Shown here piece by piece: positions 34,901 to 45,609 of a DNA stretch of 64,000 nucleotides. The first letter of the stretch is position 1; every line of letters starts with the position of its first letter. The position numbers and the translations under genes are program-made. Source of the DNA: Rhynchosporium graminicola (Eukaryota > Ascomycota > Leotiomycetes > Helotiales > Ploettnerulaceae); contig FJUW01000016.1 in assembly GCA_900074885.1 (NCBI GenBank), forward strand, positions 596,577-660,576. Reading direction: 5' to 3'. The notes below the pieces were generated by a model. It saw only the letters and a list, made by a program, of their open reading frames with translations, was not told the origin of the DNA and did not search any database.

Positions 34901-36173
34901 GAAGAAGCGATCAACTCAGCGTCTCTCGAGACCAAGAAAGCCGCCAACATCAACCGCTATGATGCCTACTTCCGAGGCCACCTTCATGCAATCGGATGCC
35001 CATTTTCCAGCTTCTGATGCGAACTTCCCTGTTTCAGAAGCACTTGGCCCTCCAGCAGATGGTATTTCTCCAGGTGACACATCGTGCATACAGCAGACAG
35101 CTGGATCCACCGAGCATCTCCAACGTCAACGATCGACCAGTGCTCGACCAAAGAGACATTTGAATGCAATGACATCCGATGCCGCTTCTGCAGCTTTGAG
35201 ACGAGCTATCCAGTCTAGTCCTGCTAGATGGGTTGGTACCCAGCACAGTCCCATCGAACTTGAGGAGGAAGTCACTCCTGATCCTACTCGCAGACTGTTG
35301 TTTCCATCGCCTAGGAAGGATGCTTCTCCTAAGGTGCTCGGAGAAGTTGTTGCAAACGTTGTTCAGATTGCTACAGAATTTCCGTCGCTAAAAGAGAGCA
35401 TGGTTGCTATTGAGGGCCAGAACAAGGAGAACATGCCACCAGCGATCGAGGGAGACGATGAGGATGCCGCCTTTTTGCATCTTTTCGAGGAGGAGATGTC
35501 TAAAGCTGATGAGATTCAACGTCCTTCAACACCGATTCAGAAGCCCCCAACTCAGAATCCCTTCAAGACTCCCACTCGCCCAACGCCAAGCCATCGGCCC
35601 ATCACACGAAGTGTAACAAGATCCGTTCGATCAGCCAGATCAAACCGATCCGCAAAGTCACCAAGTGAGCTTCTTACATTTACTCGTACCCCCGTTCGTA
35701 CCCCAGGATCAGCTGTTCGACGAATGTTGTCGCCACGAATAGTTGATGGTGTTTTCGAGTCACCCTTCACCGCGACCTTAAACCAAATGATGTCGGATGC
35801 CAACAATCAAACGTCCCCCACTCGTGATAACGGTATGGCGATGGAGCTTGACTTTGGCAATTTACCCGAACTACCTCAGCTTGGTCAAGATAATAGAGAT
35901 ATGAATTTCAATATGGAAGATTTCTTTTCCACGGATGTCCCAATGCCTAGTTCTCCGCCCAGAATGGGAAACTATCAAATTTACGAAGATCCAGCCACGA
36001 CGATGAGTAAAATGAACAATCTCGACTGGTCTGAGTTCGGCAAATTTGCTACTGAGCATATTGCTGCCGAGAAGGAGATTGTGATCAAGGAAGAGCCAGC
36101 GAATTCTCCAGTAAAGCTAGCTGGGAAGGAGAATGATGTTGCGCAGAAGTCTGCTGGAGTTGTGCGCTCATAA
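31920..36173 (+). CDS. Ams2/Spt21-like GATA-type transcription factor
   Basis: 1381 residues from exons 31920-32043, 32106-34763 and 34810-36173 (introns 62 and 46 bp; the first has a perfect TACTAAT-like branch site). The N-terminus (VRPMRLKVLYTFDDQNKTNCLARWPHVLHIQTIAMDE, about residues 36-75) matches the domain shared by budding-yeast Spt21 and the fission-yeast histone-gene activator Ams2. A very long Pro/Ser/Gln-rich disordered region contains an AT-hook-like KRPRGRKPK near residue 265. The GATA-type finger is split: PPFCANCGAIDTPTWRKAW, a long insert, then LLCNPCGIWMSKYRTQRPADKW; the second intron falls inside the finger at CN-P-C. A basic segment follows. Expected role: S-phase histone gene transcription in the nucleus, by family analogy. 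Confidence 0.88.
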
Positions 36174-36728
36174 ATGGTAGATTTCTTTTCTTTCTATTTC
36201 TTGTAATTTTTGCACAGCGATGGTGTTTAGGTTACTGTCTGGATACAGAGACATGCTTGATAGCATTTGGGATATGGAGTTCTGAGCCGCTAGATCAGCA
36301 TTTGGGAGATAAACTCGGGAGTACAAGAAGTTCGGGCTGAACGGAGGAGGTTGTGGCTACAGATTTGTAAATTCTGGCATCGATATGTATCCGAAACGGG
36401 CCATAGGACCGTTACATAATTAATACAATGCTTGAGTATCAATTTCACCGGTTTTCTGACACGTCTAACGATGAAGATACTTCTTAGGTCGTAGTCTTTG
36501 GTATCATAATTGCTTTCCCTTTCCCAAAAGTGTCTCCAACACTAGGCCTTTCTAATATACACCCTTCGCTATAATATGCTAAGTCTTTCAATATCAGACG
36601 AACCTCCAGCTTTCATCAATATCATCGTTCGTTCCACTGTAGTTTCTTGGTCATTCATCGGCCCGGAAGGCTGCCTCTAAGGAGGCACTTTACTCCAACC
36701 TACAGACCCATCCAGCTATCATCACTCC
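36174..36728. other. Intergenic between convergent genes
   Basis: 555 bp between converging 3' ends; no feature recognised. Confidence 0.4.
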
Positions 36729-37200
36729 TTATTCCTGGTAGAAAATCTCTTTATATCGGTGCGTAGCCTCCACGACTTCTTTGTACACCCCATAATCAAC
36801 TGTGAATATCCATATTAGCAAACTTCTCAAAACAGCGGCCATCTTCTTCTCTTTTCTTCCAGCAGCCCCTTTCCCTCTACATGCCAAAATGCCAAAGCCT
36901 CCCTCTACAGCAGAAGGTCTCCAAATTCTCAAGAAATAAACACTCACAATCCTTCCCCATGTCCACAGCCATTAACACCTTAACGCTCAAATCCTGATTC
37001 ACCTTCCCAACAATCTCGACCGCATGTCCAACCGTCAAGTGCGCATCGCGATTCAGATGTGCAGTCAAAGTACCGTCGCTGTCAACAGTGGCTTGGTCGC
37101 CGCGGAGTTGCGTTACTTTGCCTGTGATGCGGATGGTGCGGTTGGTGAAGGATTCGAGGTAGGATGATGTGATGCGGGGTGTGGAGATGGGTTCTGACAT
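36729..37200 (-). CDS. RFA3: Replication protein A 14-kDa subunit (RPA3)
   Basis: 107 residues from exons 37200-36948 and 36799-36729; 148-bp intron (GTGAGT...TTCACAG). Smallest subunit of the heterotrimeric single-strand DNA binding protein used in replication, repair and recombination; it supplies one OB fold to the trimer core. Visible order: TPRITSSYLESFTNRTIRITGKVTQLRG (strands 1-2), GHAVEIVGKVNQDLSVKVLMAVDMG (strands 4-5) and, after the intron, FDYGVYKEVVEATHRYKEIFY, the C-terminal helix for trimerisation. Length fits fungal Rfa3. Start codon 37200 lies 543 bp from the divergent gene at 37744. Confidence 0.92.
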
Positions 37201-37743
37201 TTTGGTGGTTTGTTTGATATTCTGGACTCTGCCCCTTGGATTTGAGGTCGTGGAAAGCGGGTAGAGTTGCGTGAGTGAGAGGTTGCGTCAGCAGGTGTTT
37301 GTTTGGCGAGTTGGTTGCGACGCTTAGAATTGGCATGGATCTTGGAGAACGCGAAAATGGCGCGTATCGCGCTATCAGGTGATGAGGGGCAGAACAGTCA
37401 CGTGTACTAGTGCTTCATAGCTTCTCTACCTTGAAGTCAGATCAGATGATAGCAATATTGTGAAACACTTCCAGAGTACTGCCTTGGCTCTAGTACTTTC
37501 AAGTCAACTTTTACTCTTCGAACTAGTCCGAATCACTCAAGTTTTGTTGTTGCCCAGGATATAAACCTCGCTTGATCTCACATTAGGTGCTCCACTTAAA
37601 CTCACATCAGAAAATTTATTTCCTCCAAGTTCGCCATCTCCAGCGAAATACCGATCAACCAAGCTTGACCTCTGACACTGCATCTCAGTTTCTAAAACCC
37701 TGTGCAACCATAAATCGTCAATTTCACACCTCACAACTGTCAA
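37201..37743. promoter_or_regulatory. Divergent promoter region, RPA3 / orphan basic protein
   Basis: 543 bp between divergent starts. Sequence near 37380-37560 is not coding; no named site assigned. Confidence 0.4.
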
Positions 37744-38007
37744 ATGAAGTCACAAGAAGCAGCATTCCGCGATGCTCGCAAGCCTCAGCCAAAGCCCAAG
37801 GTCCAGCAACCAGTCGTGAAAGCAACGGGCAACAAGATTGCTAAGAATGCTTCGAGAAATGAGCGGAGGAAGGCTGCACGGAAAGTTAGAAGCATATTGA
37901 AGGAAAGTGGTGGAGTTCCGAGTCGAAAGAAGAATGTGGAGGTTGAGGCAACGAAGGGAGATGAGAGCGAGGAAGGTGGTGTGAAGTTGGATGAGGAGAT
38001 GAAATGA
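37744..38007 (+). CDS. Small basic orphan protein, 3' end possibly broken
   Basis: 87-codon ATG ORF, Lys/Arg-rich in the first 65 residues (NKIAKNASRNERRKAARKVRSILKESGGVPSRKK) and acidic at the end, suggestive of a nuclear or nucleolar protein. I recognise no family. After the TGA the same frame continues (AEMEQLELF) up to a good donor CA|GTGAGT at 38038, and 55 bp later, after TTGCAG, a coding-like exon reads CEDAVRDLKQFESGLRSGLVEQAPM before TAA at about 38170. Joining these needs one stop bypassed and a one-base shift, so the intact ancestral gene may have been about 125 residues. As annotated, only the first ORF is open. Confidence 0.5.
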   Translation: MKSQEAAFRDARKPQPKPKVQQPVVKATGNKIAKNASRNERRKAARKVRSILKESGGVPSRKKNVEVEATKGDESEEGGVKLDEEMK

Positions 38008-39514
38008 GCGGAGATGGAACAATTGGAATTGTTTCAGTGAGTTCTATTGTTCAATCTGGAATGCTTGAAATTTTGCTGATACATGCTTGCAGCTTGTGAA
38101 GATGCTGTTCGAGATCTCAAGCAGTTTGAATCTGGGCTTCGTTCGGGTCTTGTGGAGCAAGCGCCTATGTAAGATTGATAGGGAGCTTAAACTTGTGCTC
38201 TACTGATCATCCAGTAGCTAGGATTCAATATTTTTGCGTTCATTTATTACTATACGCTTCGTACAGATCAGAGGAAAGCGTGGCGTTCAGGAAGGGAATA
38301 GAAAGGCTTGAAGGTTGTTCATTAGGTCTCTCATGCAATCCAAAATGGTTGAATCTTGACCCCCGTGCCTCATGTTAGTTTTGTTGCTATTGAAGTTGCT
38401 AGCGCAGCCATACTGATACCATGAGTCTCATTTAGCTTGATGGTCATTGTATTCATGCCTCTGAAGACGCGACCCCAAGAAACTATTCATCATGCTCTCT
38501 TCCTCACTTCGCCACGTTGGCATAAACCTGCTTAATCACGATATGAAAGTTGTGTTAAGTATAGAATGCTAGGGATTTATGTCGAAGATCTTTTACAAGA
38601 CAATCAAATCACATTGGTAATGGGATGGGGCTGCTGACATCGGATCACCCAGTTAGGGTGATCGTCTGCTAGTCAGGCCAGGAAACCTCATCTCTGGTGA
38701 CGAGATATCTCGCCAGTACGAATCAATGTCGTGCCACGTTTCCAAAATCACAAAGATACTACAGGACATTACTAGAAGCAATTCTTTAAAAGTCGCAGTA
38801 CCATCTGATGGCTTGGCTCATAACAATCTGATGATTGTTACACTTAGACTTCGAAGATATTTTTTTCGCCGGGGACGAACTTTCCTGCCCTCGGGGAGTA
38901 AGATGAATCTGGAATTGCAATCGTGTAGGTTCCCAAAATTGTTCCTCGCGACCAATAAGAGTGACTGGGCTGCAAACGGAATTCTTCAACTCGATTGGCC
39001 ACTTGAAGGAAGCCTTACTCTCCATTATAAAGCAACCCGCATCTTCTGCTTTCTATGAGTGGACAGTCTAGACAATAATATTGTTGCTTCGTATGCAAGG
39101 CGGATAAGTGTCAGGTTCTTGCAAGCCATCGAAGCTGTTACCGAATGCAATGTCCCTGAGGTGTGAGATTCAAGCTCGTCATCAGTTTACCCGATAGGCT
39201 AGGATTCTCTATCGACGTGCAATGGGACCCTGTACACTCGGCTATGAGATATCTTTCTAGATCGGTGTGGCTGCATGCATATTTTCCTCGAGTGGAGTGG
39301 AGTCCTCATTGTGGGTGAGCCCAGTTGGGGTTCTTTTTAATGCAGCAAGCCATGTGAGTTGACTTTCAAACAGTAGAATAGATTTTTGACGTGTAGAACA
39401 ACACGTATACATCAGATATATATGATAGTCAGCGGCGAGAGTCCTGACCATCGATTCAATCATATCTCTCTTCCGTTTTCGTCAAGCAGTTTTGGTCAAT
39501 AAACTCCATATCTG
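38008..39514. other. Intergenic
   Basis: 1.5 kb. Apart from the exon-like segment at about 38094-38172 described with the preceding gene, no ORF has coding features and no repeat was seen. Confidence 0.4.
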
Positions 39515-41640
39515 ATGAACGGTCTCCCAAACCATAAGTTCTCGATCGCAAGAAATCGCGAGATTGCTGGTTTTGAATCAACTCTTGATTCTGTCACCAG
39601 ACGATTGAAATTTTCCAAAGGCTTACCAAAAGCAGAAGAATACCACCGACTGGTAAGTAAACAGATTTCGACGAGATTCGAGATCTGACATCACATCCTC
39701 GCAGAAATTTTTACAGGAAATGCCTCACCCTAATAGTAGAAACGAGGACCCCAGCAGTCAATTTTCATCAGGTCGGAAGAAGAATAAGAATGGTGACAAT
39801 TTGGCCTCGCCGTACACTGCTTCTGAAGGCACTGATAACATTGAACTGCACCATGGTCTTGGCGAGCTCATACGCGCTGGCGACCTAGCCAGTCAAGCTA
39901 TGGCTTCCGTTCTTGAGTTGTACCAACGTTATGCTCGGGATATACGCGAAGCAGCGGAGAATCGGGAAAATGTTGCTAGGTTGGAACTTTTATGCCGAAC
40001 CAAAGATGGAGAAATTGAGAAGCGAAAGCATGCTTTTGAGGTTATGCTGGAGAGGAACGAGAAAGACGTGGCAGAAGTAGAACATGGTAAAGAAAGCCTC
40101 GCTGAAGATAGGAAGGAGTTCGAACATATGAAGAGCAATTTCCAGCGATCCAAGCAGAGTGAGGAAATGAACGCAAAAGTCGCGGAAGCTGAGCGAAGTC
40201 GCACCTACGACATCAAGCTGAAAAAAGAAATGGCTGTACTTGACAAGTCCTTCAAAGAGCGGAAGGAGAACCTCGAGAAGACCACGAAGAAGCGAGAGGA
40301 AGATGACAAAAAAACCATCACGGCATTGGAGACTCGGGTGACAACGCTTTCTGTTAAACTCGATGACTGCAAGGTGCAGGCTCGGAAGCAAGTTGTTGAC
40401 ATGACAGTACTGCAACAAAAACTCCAGAAAATGGAGAAACTAAGAGAACTTTCAGACAATGAGGTGCTGAGAGTTAGCAATGAATTGAACAGAGTCAAGA
40501 ATGAGTTCAAGCTGACAGCTAATACACCGGAATCCTAGTCCGTGTCCACCTACTCTGATCATGGCATTGCTAAGATTCCGCAGCGTTAAAGGGTTCTCCG
40601 AAATATCTTCTATGATTGCGTCTATCTCCAATAGTTACTTCGCACACTTGAAAGTGGATGTAAGGACATCCTCCATATCAACGTGCGTCGAGGCTAAGAA
40701 TTCATAGGATCTCCGAGAGGCTCAAGATACCATTCTGGAACTCGATCCCTCCTTCGGATCCGTGCCATTCTCGGACAGTGCAGAATCAAAAAAATTACGT
40801 CAAGTTCATGTGCAATGTGTTATCACAGAGCGACTCAATTCTGTTATTTGGCAGCCATTCTCATCCGAGACTACGCTTCAGAATCCAAGACTGTCTACAT
40901 TTTTGACGGAAATTGCAACTAGCCTAGCTGACCAGGAACAGGACAAGGCAAATGGAGTCCGTAGAGCCAGAGTTTGGTCCACATTGACCTGCCGAGGACT
41001 TTCTCTGTTGGAAGTGGACCAAAAGTCTTCTCAAGTAGCGAAGTTTGTCCAAGCTGTCCTCCATGTCTTCCGAGTACTCGTAATTCCAGCTCAGCGAAGT
41101 AAGCTCGAGCTTGATCTCTCAAGTCTTGCCGAAGCTGCGATCAGTCTTTGGGATGAAGCCCAGCAGGATGAGCTGGATATCCGCATCTGTGACGTTCTCG
41201 ATGTTACACACCATGATCAATGGCGATCTACGACGTTCGAGCCAATGCCAATCGAACCCCCAGCCATCACAGATTGCAATACCGAGCATACAATTCAGAT
41301 CCTCTTCCCACGAATCATCGCAAAGAAGCAAGTTGTTACAGCCGAACGCCATCTTCTCGTTCCAGGTAGCTTTGATCCGATGCAGACAACTCGACAAGTG
41401 GAGATCATCCCTATTCACCCTGGGATCGGTTTGGGAGAGTGGTCCGCTCTTGTCAAACAAGGAAAGGTGGAAGCAGAGAAAATCAGGGCTGATAAGGAGC
41501 TTGAACAGAAGCAACTAGCTGAGTTTATTGAGCGCTCAAAGAATGAGTTCTATGCTCGGAAAAGTGTGGGATGCTCTATCTCTGTTCCATCGAGTCCTCT
41601 GGGAAATTTGAAGCCACTGGATACAATGCCGCGCGAATAA
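39515..41640 (+). CDS. Coiled-coil orphan protein, one internal junction unresolved
   Basis: Exon 1 39515-39652 (MNGLPNHKFSIARNRE...EEYHRL), 52-bp intron (GTAAGT...CGCAG), exon 2 from 39705 (KFLQEMPHPN...). Exon 2 encodes a long charged coiled coil (about residues 130-315, rich in E, K and R heptads). Its frame stops at 40538; coding resumes one frame over at 40561 or slightly later (MALLRFRSVKGFSEISSMIA...HLKVD), passes a 48-bp intron at 40660-40707 and runs from 40708 to 41640 (DLREAQDTILELDPSFGSVPFSDS...), a globular helical C-terminal domain. An intron 40505-40574 (weak donor GTTCAAG) would join NE-FRSVKG in frame. The layout resembles uncharacterised fungal coiled-coil proteins ending in a similar domain. 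Alternatives are two genes or a one-base frameshift. Confidence 0.6.
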
Positions 41641-42249
41641 GGCTTGAGAAGGTCGTATAAGAAAAAGAATAGTTGATGAAGAATTCAGAGCGGAGGGTTT
41701 ATTTTCTGGGTCTCTGGCTGCTGGCTTGCTGATTTGCTTGTTGGCATTGTTGCAATTAATATATGTTTGGTTTTTTTGGTTTTCAGGTAGCGGATCGATT
41801 GAGATTATTGCTTCGTTCGTGAGCGACACCGTCTTCAACTGTATATAATGACCCTCGAAAAGCTGTTCAACTAGGTTATTCAGAGACCATAAGTAACCTG
41901 CTTCCTATGTCTGTTCTCAGAGGAAGTTGAGGTTGGGTGGCGATATGGGGAGAACGAAAGTCGAATTTTATCCAGTGAAGAGATCAAGCAGCATATGATA
42001 GGCACCTGTGTTGGACTATGTTTAAACAAATGGCCAGCTAAAGTCTGGTGTAAAATTTCACAGTTCTGAGTCAATTTCCATGCAAAGGCTTGCAACATTA
42101 TCGTGACTTTAGATATCACATGAGTGAATGTCTATGTTTTTATCGCTTAGCTATTGCCTTTGTTGACGTCATCAGGCACAGTAGGTATCTTAGGTCATTA
42201 CTTTCCAACAGCAACAGTAAAAGTCCCACCGAGTCATCAGTACCAAATC
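41641..42249. promoter_or_regulatory. Upstream region of the AP endonuclease gene
   Basis: 609 bp without supported ORFs; nothing specific assigned. Confidence 0.35.
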
Positions 42250-43401
42250 ATGATGAGCTCTTACAAAAGGCGGAAGAGTAGAGACGGGACCATAAGCCCA
42301 CCACCTCTCCGTCGCAAACTCAATCCTGCACCGCCCACTACAAGCTCGGATTCTTCAAAGTCTCGTCTTGTTCCTCCAAATGCTAAATTACATCTCATGA
42401 GCTGGAACGTGAATGGTATCTCACACCTCTTACCACCAACCCAAAGATCGATCAAGTCATTTCTCAGTCCCCCTTCACCGCAAGCTCATGCGGACTCAGC
42501 ATCCAACCCAAAAACAGATATCTCAAGCAGCACGTCGCCGCTTCGCAGCTTTCTTAAGAGACATGCCTATCCAGCTCTACTTTGTCTTCAAGAAGTCAAG
42601 ATATCTCCAAAAGATGAGATGACAAGAAGAGCGGTAGAAAAAGCCGCGAATATGGGAGGAGGACCAAAATATAAAGCGTTTTTCGAATTACCACGAGATA
42701 AGTACAATGCGCGTGGATGGGGCGGGAAAGTTTATGGTGTGTGTACACTTGTTCGAGATGATTTACAGGAAAAGAGTGGAGGGGACATGAAGACTAAAGG
42801 AGTTCAGTGGGACCAAGAAGGTCGCGTTTTAAGCACAGAGTTCGAGGGGTGGAAGTTGGTGGTCATCAATGGCTACTGGCCGAATGGGACTCTAAATGCT
42901 TGGAAAGATAGTGAGACTGGGGCTATGAAAGGCACAAGACATGATATGAAACGACGATTCCATTCTATTATGCTCGAAGAAGTCAAAGGCTACGAGAGTA
43001 ATGAATGGGATGTGGTTCTTATCGGAGATATGAATGTTGCACGCTCTGCTATTGATGGATATCCTGGCATCAGACTTGGCACAGAGCATGTTCAGAACAG
43101 GAAGCATTTCAACGAGAAGTTCTTTGAGAGCCAGGTTGGGATGAAAGGTGTAGATTCGTGGAGATGGGTCCATGGCGAGAAGAAGGGTTACACGTACCAT
43201 GGGGAGAGAGCTGAGGATTGGGGGAGGAGTTGCGATCGAGTTGACTTGGGAATCGTGAGTAAAGGACTTGCAGATAGAGAAGGGTTGGTTGGCGCAGAAA
43301 TTTGGGAGAGTGTTTTGGATAGAGGTGGGAGTGATCATGTGCCAATTGGTGTCATACTTGATATCCATACTTTGGAAACACCAAGACGCAGCAACGGCTA
43401 G
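42250..43401 (+). CDS. ExoIII-family AP endonuclease / exodeoxyribonuclease III
   Basis: Intronless 383-residue endonuclease-exonuclease-phosphatase enzyme of base excision repair, cutting DNA 5' of abasic sites. A basic, Ser/Pro-rich N-terminus of about 40 residues could carry a nuclear signal (KRRKSRDG, PPLRRKL). Core motifs in order: LMSWNVNGIS (metal Asn), LLCLQEVKIS (metal Glu), GYWPNGT, VVLIGDMNVARSAID (Asp and Asn), RSCDRVDLGIVSKGL and SDHVPIGVIL (catalytic Asp-His). The segment of about 55 residues between the first two motifs, rich in Ser/Pro, is an insertion compared with bacterial ExoIII. It lacks the long C-terminal GRF zinc finger of Apn2. Start is the first ATG (MMSSYK); longer readings begin with TTG. 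Confidence 0.88.
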   Translation: MMSSYKRRKSRDGTISPPPLRRKLNPAPPTTSSDSSKSRLVPPNAKLHLMSWNVNGISHLLPPTQRSIKSFLSPPSPQAHADSASNPKTDISSSTSPLRSFLKRHAYPALLCLQEVKISPKDEMTRRAVEKAANMGGGPKYKAFFELPRDKYNARGWGGKVYGVCTLVRDDLQEKSGGDMKTKGVQWDQEGRVLSTEFEGWKLVVINGYWPNGTLNAWKDSETGAMKGTRHDMKRRFHSIMLEEVKGYESNEWDVVLIGDMNVARSAIDGYPGIRLGTEHVQNRKHFNEKFFESQVGMKGVDSWRWVHGEKKGYTYHGERAEDWGRSCDRVDLGIVSKGLADREGLVGAEIWESVLDRGGSDHVPIGVILDIHTLETPRRSNG

Positions 43402-43702
43402 AAAGCAAGCCAGCTTGTGATTTTGATACAAATTTGCTTCCATACCTCTATCCTAAGTGACACAATTTTCACGGCGACGAGTGGATTTGGTAGACCAAAG
43501 AAGCCTGTTTTCTTGCCTATCGTCAGGGAACCAAATATGGAATTCCTATAATGAGGCCAAGCAGCCTCCCTCCAGCGAGATGAGTTCTTCATGTGGCTTG
43601 GCTAGAGTCAAATGCCCCATAATCACAGCTGCTATTGCAACGAGCTTTTAGCTGTAACCTTTAGAGATAACAAAAATGGGTATTAATATACATATTGCTG
43701 TC
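43402..43702. other. Intergenic between convergent genes
   Basis: 301 bp; nothing recognised. Confidence 0.35.
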
Positions 43703-44940
43703 TTATGACTTTAGCCAAGTGTGTTGAAGAAGCTCGTCGGCAGTTGGTCTACTATCAGGATCTACCTGCAAAATGTCTCTAACGAATGCCCAGTCTGCTT
43801 TCGGGACATCAAAGAGATCTCCTATGAAAGACAAGGTGATAGGTACTCCAGTGGGCGCTAGTCTTGGTGAAAATTTCGAAATATCGTCTTGCCATTTCCT
43901 GGATATCCGCTCAAGAAATGTTCTCGGAAACGGAATAATCGTCCATAGTGACCGTAAAAATTCTCGATCTTGTTCCTCGGTAGGTACACCTGCGAGACCA
44001 CCCATGGGTTGGAAGAGCTTTGCACCAGGTTCCATAAGTAGGGAGCCAATCTGGACAGCAGGGAAAAGATTAGTGCTCATAGTAAAAGAGGTTGATGTTA
44101 CAAATCTTACAATAGCCCCCAAAGACCAAACGTCAGCCGGAGGACCCCAGGGAACTCCGACCCAAGATTCAGGACTCCGCCAATAGGGATTTGTGATCAT
44201 GCGACATCGGTCCTCTCCTCGCTGCGATGCTGAAATGATATTAGCCTCAGTATACCTGAGCTCTCTGTGTGTGCTACAAAACATACCAACTCCGAAATCG
44301 ATGATTTTGACTAAAAGTTCTTGTAGGTTCGAGCTTGCAAATTGCGAGAATACAATATTCTCGGGTTTTAGGTCTATACCAAAATAATAAGCCCTTGCGA
44401 ACTTGATTGTAAATGAAACTTCTAACCCGTATGAACAATATCTTGCTTATGCGAATTTGATAGAGCTTTCAAGATTTGCCGCGCGATTGACTTGATTTGT
44501 AGACGTGAAAATTGACGTTCCTGGGTTAGGTGGTACCTGTGAAGATCAAAATCTAGATGTTCGAAGACGCCTGCTCGTATTTGGCCATCAAGTCCTACCG
44601 TCAAATCAATCTGATCGACAAGTTGTCGTATGCCTTCAGCGTTTCTAAGTGGACCTTTGAGAATCTTCACTTCCGTATACAGCTGGCGCAAAGCTTTTGT
44701 CTGTTCGCTGTCTTTGGCACGCAAAGGAGACTTGATGATGAATTGGCCTTTGTCACTAGCTTTTGTTAATTAAACAATTCAAAGCGGAAGTTACTGCAGT
44801 GAATTCCCTCACCTCTCGGAGTGAGCAAGCCAAACATGTTGATGATAACTACTAGCATGTTCGGTGAGTAAATATCTATGCTTCGAGACTGCAGTCAAAA
44901 CTTGTGCTCGCTGAAAGTGTCGGACGGATAGAGCGTTCAT
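43703..44940 (-). CDS. Small protein kinase-like protein
   Basis: 336 residues from five exons, 44940-44813, 44755-44427, 44373-44287, 44229-44111 and 44050-43703 (introns 57, 53, 57 and 60 bp; phases agree). Nearly the whole protein is a kinase fold. N-lobe: YLLTEHASSYHQHVWLAHSES in place of a Gly-rich loop, GQFIIKSP with the strand-3 Lys, LYTEVKIL with the helix-C Glu. C-lobe: DIVHTDLKPENIVF (HTD instead of HRD, catalytic Asp kept), IIDFGVA (DFG), ITNPYWRSPESW (APE-like), ADVWSLGAI and DPDSRPTADELLQHTWL. So the catalytic residues are present but the nucleotide loop lacks glycines. It belongs to the expanded fungal small-kinase set rather than a named pathway. The fourth intron has no in-frame stop. 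Confidence 0.75.
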
Positions 44941-45609
44941 AATTTGGACCAGTTGTGGTTGGTAATAGTATGATGATATTACATTCACTGATATGGGGAG
45001 AGATTCGATGCCCTAGTCCGCCTCTTGGAATGCTAGAAACCCTCTATCTGACTTGAGGCCACGGTATCGCCGCACTGCCTAAGTCACACTGGGCAATGCG
45101 CACAAGCGCAAGCTTCTCAACTGGCCTGAATGAGGGCTGCTAGATGTGGCTATCGTTGCTCAGTTCCGAAAAATTCTGTTCTCGCTGTTTGTGATGTTTT
45201 TCAAGTCTTCATTTTCACCAAAGTAACACAAGCTAGCAAAACGCACGTGACTCACGGCTCACAATCAGCTATTTGGCGCCTAGTGGCGCGTCATAAGAAA
45301 CATGTAAATTCCTAGGTACTTACTATAGATCCTTTCCTTAACTGTCTATCTAGGTAGGTACTTATTACTTACCAGTCTACTACGACGGTAAGCGGAAATA
45401 GGTAGATACGATTAGCGATCCGGGTCACACATGATCATCCGTTCCGAGATGCGAGGTCGCTTCGAAAGGATAATATCATGAACTAACATTAGATACATCT
45501 TCAAAGCTGAAGGCTATTTTGCTGTTGTGCAGCTCTGCAAGACCAGGTTCCTCTTCCTCTCATCCCGAAGCGTCTTGCTCGCTCTCCAGTAGGCTGAGAA
45601 GGCTGGAGT
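44941..45609. other. Intergenic
   Basis: About 670 bp. TAGGTAC-type short repeats occur near 45313-45365 (AGGTACTTACTA, TAGGTAGGTACTTATTA). No gene. Confidence 0.35.
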
